From NCBI GenBank assembly GCA_949130495.1, contig OX422216.1, forward strand, positions 99,889,967 to 99,953,966: 64,000 nucleotides of DNA. The letters run 5' to 3'. Positions 44,746-54,714 of this stretch are shown piece by piece. The notes beneath the pieces were generated by a model. That model saw nothing but the letters and a program-made list of their open reading frames with translations, was not told the origin of the DNA and searched no databases. The position numbers and the translations under genes were made by a program. Origin of the DNA: Sambucus nigra (Eukaryota; Streptophyta; Magnoliopsida; Dipsacales; Adoxaceae). The number at the start of each line of letters is the position of its first letter. Within the stretch, counting starts at the first letter, position 1.

Positions 44746-44781
44746 CACCCCCTAACTTAAATGTTGCATTGTCCCCAATGC
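44746..44781 (-). promoter_or_regulatory. Internal second PPT-like sequence with hairpin (element D)
   Basis: This repeats the 14-base caccccctaactta of the PPT at 42906, again followed by a hairpin: GCATTG (44766-44771) pairs with CAATGC (44776-44781). The hairpin sequence differs from that at 42922 while pairing is kept. It could be a central polypurine tract or the relic of an internal duplication. Confidence 0.5.
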
Positions 44782-45215
44782 GTCCATTAAAGAACACAAC
44801 ACAAAGCTAGGAAAAGAATGATATTACCCACACGTGGAGCGATCTCCATAAGTACAAGTCCAAATGAAGCTGCAAAACAAGTTAGTACAAAGCATATGAA
44901 GAATATGTACCGATGTATCAAGTAAAGAGAATCTATGTCACAAGTCACAATAACATAGAGGGGCTGAAGTGCAAATACTAGATAAATTGATGGTGAACTT
45001 TTTGATTTTATAAAATGGAAGGTCACACACATCAAAATCCAATAAACAACCACAAACTACATTTTCATTTCTCATTTCATAAGTTCAATACAAAATAACT
45101 TAATACATTACAACTTCTGAAATAAAAGAAATACAAATAAAAATAAAAATAAAATAAAAAGTACAATACTATCCGGTCCCCAAAATACAAAAATGAAACC
45201 CAGCACAACAACAGC

Positions 45216-46463
45216 CTAGTGGCCAGAACCACTAGGATCGGAGGGGTCCTGAAAATGAGGAGGCACTAGCGCGTCGGAATCACTGCGCTGCAGATAAAGA
45301 TCTCTCATCATCCGCTGCATCATCCGGTACTCCTGTCTACTCTGTGCCCTGGCCTGCCTCTGCACAGACCACTCCTGCCGCTGCTCGGCCTGAAATTGCT
45401 CCTGATGAGCCTGCTGCTGATCCCAATGCTGCCGCTGATCGGCCTGCAACTGGTCCAGGCGCGACTCCCAAGTCTCCCACCTGAGCTGGGTCTCCTCCCA
45501 GCGCTGGTCCTGCACGGCCTGGTATGCCGCAAAGCGGGCATCATCCACTGTACGTGGCACGTGAGAACCCTCACCAGTCTCCATCTCTCTAATCTCCTCC
45601 TCCTCCTCAGCCATATCGTCAGCAACCTCTGCCCTCTGCCTCTTCGTCACCGGTTGCCCCCACTCGCGCTTCAGCATTCTTGTGATGTTGGCCTGTGTAA
45701 GAAGCCCGAGTGGATCATGTTTGCGGTCGGCGATTAACTCTGGGCAACCGTGAGAAATACAAATCTTAGTGATGAGGGCAGGAAAAGGGAGGGAAAATGT
45801 CTTGGCTCTCTCCTTGGAAGTAGCGCACATCATATCCAGAAATATGTTGGGCAAACTGATATTGCCCAAATTATTAATCAGCGCGTAGACAAATGCGGCG
45901 TGCTTGTGACGCACCTCAGATCGGTTGCTCGTCACCATAAAGCAGTGGACATTGATGTAGTGAATTAGTCTCGGTAGGTCCTCCATTGCAGCCGAACGAA
46001 AAGCCATTCTTTTCCATTCTTCACCCGGTGCAAGGCTCTCTATCAATGTCGTCAAACCAAAAACATCCCCATCGGTTAAACTGACAGCGTTCTCGGGGTT
46101 CGGTACATGCATGAAGGCGGCCAAATCTGATAAGCGGAAAGGTACCCTCACCCCTCGAACCATGGCCTCGAAAGTGGTCGGCCCGTCACCAGTCACCACC
46201 ACTAATGTCGCATAAAATATTCTTACCAATTCTTCATTAATGCGCCCATTAGTGGCGAGAAAAGTCTCCCATCCCTGGCGCCTCAGAATAACACGCGCCT
46301 CACTCGGCAAATCCTCAAGCTTCCAGGCATAATTGTAGGCCAACGGCCTCTGAGCAGTCTCAAAATAGGCCTGAAACCATTCCCGTTCTTTCTTGCAACG
46401 GAAACCCTCGAAACCCAAGGTGGGCATGCACACAGTGGAGTTATATTTCTTTGATTGTGCCAT
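45216..46463 (-). CDS. Element D ORF 2: putative plant transposon protein with Q-rich coiled coil
   Basis: 415 codons, starting MAQSKKYNSTVC. Residues about 15-250 form a folded domain with 'RINEELVRIFYATLVVVTGD', 'FEAMVRGVRVPFRLSDLAAF', 'HYINVHCFMVTSNRSEVRHK' and ALINNLGNISLPNIFLDMM. This resembles the family Pfam calls 'putative plant transposon protein'. A basic KRQRAE stretch near residue 277 could be a nuclear signal. Residues 280-300 are acidic. Residues 310-395 are rich in Q, W and R (RWEETQLRWETWESRLDQLQ) and likely coiled coil. No catalytic motif or zinc finger is seen. The frame is fully open, as expected for a young element. Function is unknown; it may bind nucleic acid or package RNA. 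Confidence 0.75.
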   Translation of the reverse strand: MAQSKKYNSTVCMPTLGFEGFRCKKEREWFQAYFETAQRPLAYNYAWKLEDLPSEARVILRRQGWETFLATNGRINEELVRIFYATLVVVTGDGPTTFEAMVRGVRVPFRLSDLAAFMHVPNPENAVSLTDGDVFGLTTLIESLAPGEEWKRMAFRSAAMEDLPRLIHYINVHCFMVTSNRSEVRHKHAAFVYALINNLGNISLPNIFLDMMCATSKERAKTFSLPFPALITKICISHGCPELIADRKHDPLGLLTQANITRMLKREWGQPVTKRQRAEVADDMAEEEEEIREMETGEGSHVPRTVDDARFAAYQAVQDQRWEETQLRWETWESRLDQLQADQRQHWDQQQAHQEQFQAEQRQEWSVQRQARAQSRQEYRMMQRMMRDLYLQRSDSDALVPPHFQDPSDPSGSGH

Positions 46464-47708
46464 TTCAACCTACAAAACAAGAATTAAGCAATACAAAAAA
46501 TATTGTAAGCGCAATTAATGGTTAGTTTAGTGTACGAGTTGAAATGGGGTGCGAGTGCCCAAAACCGAGGGAACAAAGTGCAACATTGCGCTAAAATATG
46601 TCGGAATACGACAACGAGTAAAAATCAACCAAGTGTGCGCCAAAAAAATGCATTGAAAAATATTTTGGGCATTTTGGCGAACACTTGGCGTGCGCAATGT
46701 GCGTCAAGGGTGAGAAATGCCAAGTTTGAACCAACAAAACCACCCCACTCATGAACAACCAACAATGCAGCAATCAAAACATGTTCATGAGTGGATATAT
46801 AACAAGAATCATGCATAAATTCAGTTGGAACAAATCAAAATCAGGGGAAATCACCAAAATTCAACCAATGTGTCAACCTAGGGTTTAAACATGCATTTTG
46901 TGACACATTTCTACCAAAAACTACAAATTCATGTAAAACAAGTAGAGATATACCTTGGATATGCAGAAATTGGAAGAAAATGGAGGAATTTGGTGAGGGG
47001 AAATACTAGGGCACAAATCGTATGTAGAGGAGAAGAGAGAAATAAGAAGAAAGGGGAGAAATAAGAAGGCAGTTTCGGTTTTACTGGTCGATCGATCGAT
47101 CGACTCCCAAGGGTCGATCGATCGACCAAGCAGGAAAAAGCCTACTGCATTGAAAGTTTAAAGTGGGGAGGGAAATGCAATTTGGGGACAAATATGGGGT
47201 ATAAAAAGAAAATAAATATAAATATAGTATATATATATATGTACACATAAAAATATGAAACAAAAATAGAAAAATCAAAATAAAAATAAAATAAAAATAA
47301 AATACACATAGGCCTAGATATACACACCTAAAAGGCCTAGGCTAAAGAAAATAAAAAAATTAAAAATGAAAGAAAATAAAAATATGTACACGAGCAACGC
47401 ACACGCATAATCACGACAACAAATGAAAAATAAAATAAAAGAAAAATAAAAACAAATGCAATTGCATGAGGATGCGTGTGTGAATATCAAAGGGAAAAAA
47501 ATGTTTTTGTGATTTTTGATTGTTTTCTTAATAAAAGTGCGTGTCGGGGCGCATATCTCCGCAAATTCAAGTCCGTTGAACCTACAAAAGAGTTAGAACC
47601 AAGCATACAAAAAGAAAGAAAAAGAGATTGGCTAATTACACTAGGCTAAAATCAAGAAAAACAAAAATAAAGAAGTTAGTATATACAACCTACACTTTGA
47701 ATGCGCAA
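46464..47708. other. Element D spacer between ORF 1 and ORF 2
   Basis: Noncoding by eye. It holds two more GGTCGATCGATCGACC-type palindromes (47086-47104 and 47112-47127), the second followed by accaagcagg as in the LTR. An A-rich stretch with aaaataaaa repeats spans 47190-47470. An intron joining the two ORFs is possible but no clear splice pair was identified. Confidence 0.5.
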
Positions 47709-48617
47709 TTAACTATAAACTAAAAGTTGAAATTTTTGAGGGTCCATCCAAAACACGATTTGACTTTGGAGGATCAACGGTGGACCCTCCCGAGCATGCA
47801 TGCCTCCCGGAAAATAGGAATTCCGTTTGAACAACGGAAGGCATGTGGGCGGTGAAAGAAATGAACCATCGCCAATTTGAAATTCTAGGCGGACGATGGG
47901 GGATTTGGATAACAAGGGGGAAAAGTACACTTGAGGTTCAAGAAAAATCAATTCATCCCCCAAAGGTTTTTCAATTGAAATGGGAGATGGTGCACACATC
48001 GGGACAACAACCATCGACAACAAGTCCGGTAAAGAGTCCTCGTCGGCAAAAAGTGTAGAAATTTTAAAAGTTTCTACCGACTCATAGGAATGAACCGGTA
48101 ATTCTAATGGTTCAATGACGGAAAACGAATATGGTGATGAAACAAATTCAATCTCAATCGACTCATCGTCGGAAGGAGATTGAATTTCGAGGGAGAGAGA
48201 TTCACACTCGATGAGAAATTCTCTGAAAAATTGAGGTGAAACACTAGTTTCCACCTCCTCGTTGTTTTGTGCATAAGAATTCATCTCATCGCAAAGTTCA
48301 CCGAGTCTCATTCCAGCATCATTTAGGCTTTCCAAACCTTGGGAATAAAGAAGAAAAGTTTCTTCCAAAGTAGGCTTCCTCGGCTCTAGAGCCTCGGACT
48401 CCTCATTTGTTTGAAACTCATCTTCGAAAGTAATGAGATGAAGATCGTCATTGGATTCGAATAATGAATCCAACTCAAGCTCCCAATGACGATTTTCATT
48501 TCGATAAATGTTTTCAAGTCTTTCATTTTCAAGAAAATCTTGGAAATGGAAAACTTGAGAACTATCCCCAAAGTATGAATCATTAGAATAACCGTAATTA
48601 CTATAAAAGAAAGACAT
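47709..48617 (-). CDS. Element D ORF 1: acidic protein of unknown function
   Basis: 302 codons starting MSFFYSNYGYSNDSYFG, 175 bp downstream of the PBS, where gag normally begins. The protein is strongly acidic in its first 200 residues (FEDEFQTNEESEALEP, SPSDDESIEIEF). The C-terminus is more hydrophobic with FPGGMHAREGPPLIL and FWMDPQKFQLLVYS. No gag core, zinc knuckle, signal peptide or membrane helix is evident. I do not recognise the family. The open frame in a young copy argues it may be maintained, but one copy cannot prove selection. Confidence 0.6.
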   Translation of the reverse strand: MSFFYSNYGYSNDSYFGDSSQVFHFQDFLENERLENIYRNENRHWELELDSLFESNDDLHLITFEDEFQTNEESEALEPRKPTLEETFLLYSQGLESLNDAGMRLGELCDEMNSYAQNNEEVETSVSPQFFREFLIECESLSLEIQSPSDDESIEIEFVSSPYSFSVIEPLELPVHSYESVETFKISTLFADEDSLPDLLSMVVVPMCAPSPISIEKPLGDELIFLEPQVYFSPLLSKSPIVRLEFQIGDGSFLSPPTCLPLFKRNSYFPGGMHAREGPPLILQSQIVFWMDPQKFQLLVYS

Positions 48618-48791
48618 GATTACCTCGTTGTTGAAGGATGGAGAATCCGAGAAATAAAGTGAGCAACCTCGAATAGAAGCTTCTTAGCGCTCAAAGCATG
48701 CAAATCCTGCAAGAAAGGTTAAAAGAAAGAATACAAATAGAAAAGGAAAAATACTACGAAATCATAAAACAATTACTATCTAAAACAATAA

Positions 48792-48810
48792 TTCCCCGGC
48801 AACGGCGCCA
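48792..48810 (-). promoter_or_regulatory. Primer binding site of element D (tRNA-Asp)
   Basis: The minus strand reads TGGCGCCGTTGCCGGGGAA three bases after the 5' LTR. The first 18 bases are the exact complement of the 3' end of plant tRNA-Asp including CCA, as I remember that tRNA. Confidence 0.88.
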
Positions 48811-48813
48811 ATT

Positions 48814-50256
48814 TGACGCGAGGCGAACCGAGCGCTCGTGTAGGGACACTATCGTTGATTTCGGCTCCCGCTCGACGTGCAAAAGAATAGACCTAAGCTA
48901 CGGCTACACTTGACAAGCAAGTAAAGCGGTAAGTCGGGTATCGAGAATCCACAGGGAGTTATTAAATTTTAGATGTTAATTGTTTAATTACTTCAGGAAT
49001 AAAAGTGTAAAAGGTGATGTGTGGTTATCGTGAATAAAGAAAATGAGAAGTTACGCTAAATTAAAGGAAAGCGAGGATCGGGATCGCATTCTACCAAACG
49101 GATCGAAACAACTACTAACTAGAGTTAAGGCTCGAAAGCAATCTAATCGAGCATTTCCAATTAAGCATAAACATCACACAATAAGGAATTTAAGCCAAAG
49201 TTGCGAGATTAAACATTTAACGGAAAATGGTCGCACGCGGATTAAATTCGGATTGTCGCTATAAACACTAAAGTTGCATGACAAATAAAGTTAAACGCAT
49301 AACAATCCAACTTTAATACACGCGGATTCAATTAAACGCGATTTTGCACTAGACCTAGTTTTCGGAGCCCGGGGCCCGAAAATGGCGGAAATGAAATCCC
49401 GACCCTATTTATCTAAGGTCTATGCATGAATTAAACTAAATTATGCTAATTAGACTAAGAAAGCAAGAATTAAAGCATGTAAACTAATTAGAAAGCAAGG
49501 AAATAATGAATACAAACTATATTAATGGTGAGGGTAATGAATAATACAACTTACAATCCAAATGGGGTGTCAAACCTAAGAGAATTGAAGCCAAACCAAG
49601 CAAAAACCCCAAACCCTAGCTAAGAACTAACCTAAAAACGTATGAAACTAATTCTCCTTGGATATTACAACAAAATTAGCTTATATAGTAAGTTAGAATA
49701 AAAGAAAAGAAGAAAGAAAAGAAAAGAAAATATCTGCAGAAAAACAGGGGATCGATCGATCGACCCCTTTGGTCGATCGATCGACAGTGTAATTCGTGGC
49801 AAAAATAAGAAGAGTCGATCGATCGACCCTTATGGTCGATAGATCGACCAAGCAGGGGCAGCCTGCAATCCTCCCTGTTTTGGCATACAATCCAACGTCG
49901 CTCCAATCGCCGTAACTTTGTCGTTATGCATCGGAATCGCGCACCGTTTGCGGCCACGCGAAGCTAGCGAGGAGGGATACAACTTCCGTGTAGATGTCGG
50001 GCCAGGTGCCCAAGCTGTCAAAAGACTAAAATGCCCTTGCGCGTGCGGTTGTGTACGGAAATCGAGCGAAACGCATCCGGACTTCACACTTAGCATCCAA
50101 ATACCTACAAAAGCTCAATTAACCCCTGCAAAACATGTTATCATAGAAATCCGAGGGTTGTCTGGTTAACGAGCATAAATATAGGGAATAAGATACCCGA
50201 GGGGGCTAATAACGCGTATGTTAACGGGTGAAATACGCAATATTTCCGCCGTATCA
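48814..50256 (-). repeat. Element D right LTR (5' LTR)
   Basis: 1443 bp, differing from the left LTR at two visible positions. The minus-strand TATA box TACTATATAAGC is at 49679-49690, and the palindrome cluster is at 49747-49849. Small ORFs here occur identically in both LTRs and are not taken as genes. Confidence 0.95.
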
Positions 50257-50261
50257 CCTAT

Positions 50262-50328
50262 CTCTACAAGCTATACACAGTAGGTTGATTTACAAACTCA
50301 CGTATGTATATACATATAGTCACATCTG

Positions 50329-50370
<42 letters not shown>

Positions 50371-52140
50371 ACTGCACCCCCGGGATATGACCCATTAGCG
50401 CACCTAACAAAAATACTGTACCCCCAGGTTATCACCCATTAGTACTCTTATTTAAATAATCTTGTACCCCCGGGTTATCACCCATTAGTACACATATAAT
50501 TCATTCTTATACCCCTGGGTTATCACCCATTAGTACACTTAATAATGAGATTCTTACACCCCGGGGTTATCACCCATTAGTGCCTTATATAATAATAGTA
50601 CATAATAGGCATACACACATCCCATTATAATTTATAGGTATTTCCCTCACCTACATATAAGCTTTCCTTACGTATTTTGATTTCAACATTTTGTAGTACA
50701 GTTATTGAGATTATTATCCTTCTCATAATCTCTAAGGTACATTCTCTCCATGACAAATTCATTAAAGTATTTAGCCGCTCATACTTTATCCGAATTTCTT
50801 TCCTACTTAAGTTTATTACTTGGAAATTTATTTCTCTTCCATGAACCAATATACTCAAAACTAAATTCTAAGGAATTCCCAAAATTTCCCTCTGTCGCTC
50901 GAACCAGATGGCCTGTCGTTTGAACGACTTCCACATGTCGCTCGAAGGAATTCGCGCGAGATGCAATCTCGCTCGAACGACTTACAGCGACTTCACGCGA
51001 AATTTCGTTGTTCGTCTCCTACCCAGATTTTTCAGCGTTTTTCCACCATTTTTAAACCTAAAACCTCTAATTCAACATCCCAAACTCAAAACAAACAGTT
51101 CCAATTCAAATTCCATCAATAATATATGAATTCTAACATCCTAGAATCATCAATTCATTACGATTCGTCCATAAAACATGGAATCCCCAATTTAATCTAT
51201 CGAAACCCTAGTTGTTCCGATTCATATTCAAGAACCCATAATTTCCAGATTTGTTCTACACATAAATTCCTTAAAATGTGATTTCTAGTCTACATACATG
51301 AAGGGGTTCGATATAACAAATTTCAGAATCAATTTACATATCCAAAATCCTCAATTTCATCATTTTTATGAACCAAAACATATTCCTAACAATCCTATAC
51401 TAACATGAGTATGATAAATACCAAAATACAACAAGTTATAAACACTTGCCTCGAATTAGTCATCTGATTTCTTGGCATTGTTGGTATGGGTGTGTTCCCC
51501 TTGTCCCGATCTACACGGTGGTGGTGTTGGTTGTGCAAAGTGGTGTTAATTTGGCCCTCTTCTCTTGGCAATAGCTCTCCCTCACACTTCCTATGGCCGT
51601 TCTTACTTCCTGTAGCTTTCTAAACCTATTGTACTTTCTTTCTCTGATAATTAAACTCTTAATTTTCGTCCATTAATTAAGCCTAAAAATCCAATTTACC
51701 ATAATTCCCCTCTCGGGGTGCCGGTTAGGCCTAAAATTGCCCCGGGACCCAAACTAAACACCCAGGTATACTATTTCGACTATCTCGATCCTTACGGACT
51801 CAACGGTACACTCGAAATGACCATATGAGTTACTAAAAATAATTGATATATTTATTCCACCAAATTAGTCCCGACACGTCTCACACGCGCGTCTGACTTA
51901 ATTCACTAAACTGTCATAATATTCTCTCTCTCGAAAATTTATCAAAGTGTATAGTTCCATATTACATATCGCATAGTAATATTAAATTAATAAGTATTAA
52001 CCCTTGGCACGCTAGTTAATATTTATTTTTATTAGCACCGGATTAATTAATAATTTAATTCTCACATTTAAATTCAATTAATCCCTCAGTAATAATTAAT
52101 CTCATAATGATTTAAATCATCAAAAATATGGGGTATTACA
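50262..52140 (-). mobile_element. Solo LTR 2, right part
   Basis: This continues 40545-41462 after element D and ends ggggtattaca. It matches solo LTR 1 in blocks such as 'ggcctaaaa.tgccccggga' and cccaaactaaac (51730-51760 versus 34550-34580). It contains a (TA)n run at 50332-50365, a five-copy minisatellite at 50373-50584 and a GTCGTTTGAACGAC word cluster at 50893-51010. Confidence 0.8.
50373..50584. repeat. Five-copy ~45-bp minisatellite in solo LTR 2
   Basis: Five copies of tacccccgggttatcaccca followed by ttagtac start near 50373, 50418, 50463, 50508 and 50553, with AT-rich spacers between. No such array is seen in solo LTR 1, so it expanded within this copy or subfamily. Confidence 0.82.
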
Positions 52141-52918
52141 TATAATTAAAGAGCCGAACAACTCTACACCTTCTCCTTATTTCCTATAACATTTAATCAA
52201 TTTGGATGAAGGAGTTGGTTGCTCGGAGGGCAGTTGAGGCTGCTCGGTGGAAGCTGTTGCCTGCTGAACTTGCTCAGAAGATTGAGGAAGGGTAGTAACC
52301 GGTGTTTGTTATAATATCGCCATAGAAGATTCATTAGATGCAGCTTCATCTTCCTCTTCTTCTTTAATAGTAGGAGGAGGTCCATGAGTGTGTTTCTGAA
52401 ACAGTTCAGAATCATCGGAGACGTCAACTCTTTCAAAGCTGCAACCCATCCATCTCTTAAGTATTTCAAACTTGCATACTCCATTTGGGAAGAGACAGCA
52501 ACCAAAGCTATATTTCATCCTTTGTCCCAGCCAGGGCTAAAGGACTTATTCACAGCAACTTTCCTCTTTGCTCTTTTCAATGCAGATTTCTCCCTGAGAA
52601 GCTCTTTAGGAGACTTCACCTTCTCCTCAAGATCGTTCTTATTCCGTTCTCTTTAATCTTGCCATCAGCTTCAACTTGGTTGGAAAGAGCAACCTTCAAT
52701 TTTTCCTCCAACTCCTTGGAGGCATTTACGACTTGTTGACGAGTTGACTCAGCCGATCAGAGTTTATTCTCCCATGCAGCTTTGTCCTCATCGTACTTCT
52801 GCCGAGACTCCCCCAAATATTTTGATAACCTAACTAGGGCTTCCTATACTCAACTAGATGAGGTTGAAGCTTTGATGGCTTCATCCCTCTCTACGATATT
52901 ACCAAAGTACACCAAAAA

Positions 52919-52998
52919 CTACAAGAAGAAGAAAGGCATGAATCAGAGCATGAACACAATAATGAATAATTAGAAGGATAAGTATAATGGCCAATTAC
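52919..52998 (-). other. Intron 2 of antisense ORF 1 (element C)
   Basis: The donor is CCTCA|GTAATT and the acceptor TTCTTCTTGTAG, on the minus strand. It lies at the same place in the protein as the intron at 9884-9981 in element B, just before the DEAI block of the coiled-coil exon. Confidence 0.62.
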
Positions 52999-53724
52999 TG
53001 AGGAAAGGAGTTGGGCATCCACATGGATAACCTTATCCCGAGGAGTCAAAGTTTCAGCAGCTCGGCAATCAAGGAGAGTCCCTGACTTGATCAAGTTCTT
53101 AGCCAAGCCAGGGGTAAGGACAGCTGGAGAACTATCCCTCAAAGAAGAAATCCCAACTTCAGTAGATTGGGCAACAACATCCACAGGGCATTCAGCAAGA
53201 CTCCTTATCAACCTTCTCAAAGGAGAACCTTCAATCACAGGTGCTGCCTATTCTTCGATCAAAGGTTCTGCCTCTTTTGGGACAATAGCTTCAATCAAAG
53301 GTACTGCCTCTTTAGGGGAAATATGGGGCTTTTTGTTGATATCTTTGGCAGAAGGAACAACATCCTTTTTCTTAGTTCCGTCAGCTGGAACATCGCCCTT
53401 GTTCTTCTTCGCCCCTTCACTATCAGGATCAGGCTTGGCAAATAACTCAGGTACCTTCCTCTTCTTCGTCATTAGAACAACAATAGAGGTACCCAGATCA
53501 GAAGAAGATTCTCCTACAGTTGCTGGAGATGTTGGTACTTGGTCAAGATCAATTACCACAGGAGGAACGAGAGGTCGAGCAATAAAAGCTGATGTGGTAG
53601 TATCTCAACAAATAAGAAGCAGATCTCACATGCTCCCCATTAATGGATTTATGCAAACTCCAGATAAGTGTTAAGTTTTTTATATATATGTTACTCTCTT
53701 TTGGAGGTTTTCTTTTTCTATCAA

Positions 53725-53786
53725 CTGCAAAATAAAAATGTACATGCCAGTGATGCATTTTATCGAACAAAAATAGAGCTAACAAC
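53725..53786 (-). other. Intron 1 of antisense ORF 1 (element C)
   Basis: The donor is GGGATAG|GTTGTT and the acceptor TTTTATTTTGCAG. Without splicing the frame stops two codons later; splicing joins it to VDRKRKPPKES, as in element B. Confidence 0.68.
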
Positions 53787-54437
53787 CTATCCCATTGCCA
53801 TAAAGTGGACATCTGGGACCTTGGTATACATCTTTTCCTTTTAACGGGGGGTGTTGCCAATTTTTCATCACAACCCCATGATCAAAATAGTCCCTATTAG
53901 CATCGGGAAGATTGACCACTAAAGCTCTATTTGAAAACCTAGTTTTTAAATAAAAAGTAGTGTCGTTGGTAATCAATTTATAACAATACATAATTTCAGG
54001 AATTCCTAAGAGAATTACATGTATTTGGTTCAACCTATGTACGCCATTAACTACCCTCCATGTATTTGGAGCTACTCTTGCAGGAACAATATTGAAATAT
54101 TGGCAAAACTCCAAACACAGGGGATTAGGCGGGAATGAAAAACCGCATTCCGCTACAAAAATGGAGGAAAACCAGTGTCCTTCAGCTAAAGAAAATAAAT
54201 CAGAAGGGCAAGGAGGTTCCTCTGGAATAACCCAAGAGGGAATTGCAAAATTAGCTCGAAATTTATTTAATGATTCGACAAGATAAATCATGGTGACTAA
54301 CGCAAAGAAAGAAGAAGGAAGAAATTCTTACAAAAAATTGAGAAATTTGCTAAAGCGGGTGACAGAAAGAACGATCGTAAGAAGACAAAGTGTTTGGAAG
54401 TCTAAAAAGCGAAAGGTGGAAGATGATTTGATTTTAT

Positions 54438-54450
54438 CGCTTTAAATGCC
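54438..54450 (-). promoter_or_regulatory. TATA-like box for the antisense ORFs of element C
   Basis: The minus strand reads GGCATTTAAAGCG, 154 bp upstream of the ATG at 54291. It parallels TATTTAAGCG at 8427 in element B (160 bp before the ATG). Function is inferred from conserved placement. Confidence 0.4.
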
Positions 54451-54701
54451 CTGCGTCGGGAAGAGAGAAAAAATGATTACTAGAAAAGACGATTGCATTT
54501 TCGGTGGCTAAATGATGAAAAAAATGCAAATACCCAAGCGTCTGTCGAAAATTCAAAATATTAACAAGTTTTCCATTTCGCGCTCAAAATCATTAAATGT
54601 CAAGCGTTGGAGATCTATAATCTAACAAGACTGGGTAAATGTGCCTGAGCAACTTCAGGACATAATGTTCCACATTCTCATATTCAACCTCAACTGTGAA
54701 A

Positions 54702-54714
54702 CATTGGGGGATTC
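54702..54714 (+). promoter_or_regulatory. Polypurine tract of element C
   Basis: cattgggggattc lies directly before the LTR start TGTTGATAC. It matches the element B tract. Confidence 0.75.

Larger units (their letters stand above)
41463..50256 (-). mobile_element. Element D: young LTR retrotransposon without gag-pol, carrying two long ORFs
   Basis: LTRs of 1443 bp each, at 41463-42905 and 48814-50256, are flanked by the exact TSD CCTAT (41458-41462 and 50257-50261). By eye the LTRs differ at two positions (gtgctc/gcgctc; gagctc/gagccc). The minus-strand order is 5' LTR, tRNA-Asp PBS, ORF of 302 codons, spacer, ORF of 415 codons, long 3' region, PPT, 3' LTR. No RT, RNase H, integrase or protease motif is visible in the 5.9-kb interior. 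It is therefore non-autonomous but recently mobile. The tRNA-Asp PBS and the ORF 2 type suggest a link to Athila-like elements, which I cannot confirm. Confidence 0.9.
52164..54291 (-). pseudogene. Antisense ORF 1 of element C (putative 'gypsy-type transposase' domain plus coiled coil)
   Basis: Exon 1 (54291-53787) is fully open, 168 codons. It has MIYLVESLNKFRANFAIPSW, EGHWFSSIFVAECGFSF, 'VAPNTWRVVNGVHRL', 'DTTFYLKTRFSNRALVVN' and YFDHGVVMKNWQHPP. The PNTWR block is typical of the plant family named 'Transposase (putative) gypsy type'. Intron 1 is 53725-53786. Exon 2 continues VDRKRKPPKES and has a one-base shift near 53590, then DLDQVPTSPATVGESSSD. Intron 2 is 52919-52998. Exon 3 is coiled coil with an acidic tail and frameshifts near 52400-52640. 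It is antisense to gag-pol and homologous to 8588-10752 in B. Confidence 0.78.

Noticed and set aside
47142..47327. Hydrophobic minus-strand ORFs in the spacer of element D
   Set aside because: A-rich plus-strand sequence gives F/I/Y-rich minus-strand translations by composition alone.
48792..48810. tRNA-Asp gene fragment
   Set aside because: Only the 3' end complement is present, placed three bases from the LTR. It is the primer binding site.
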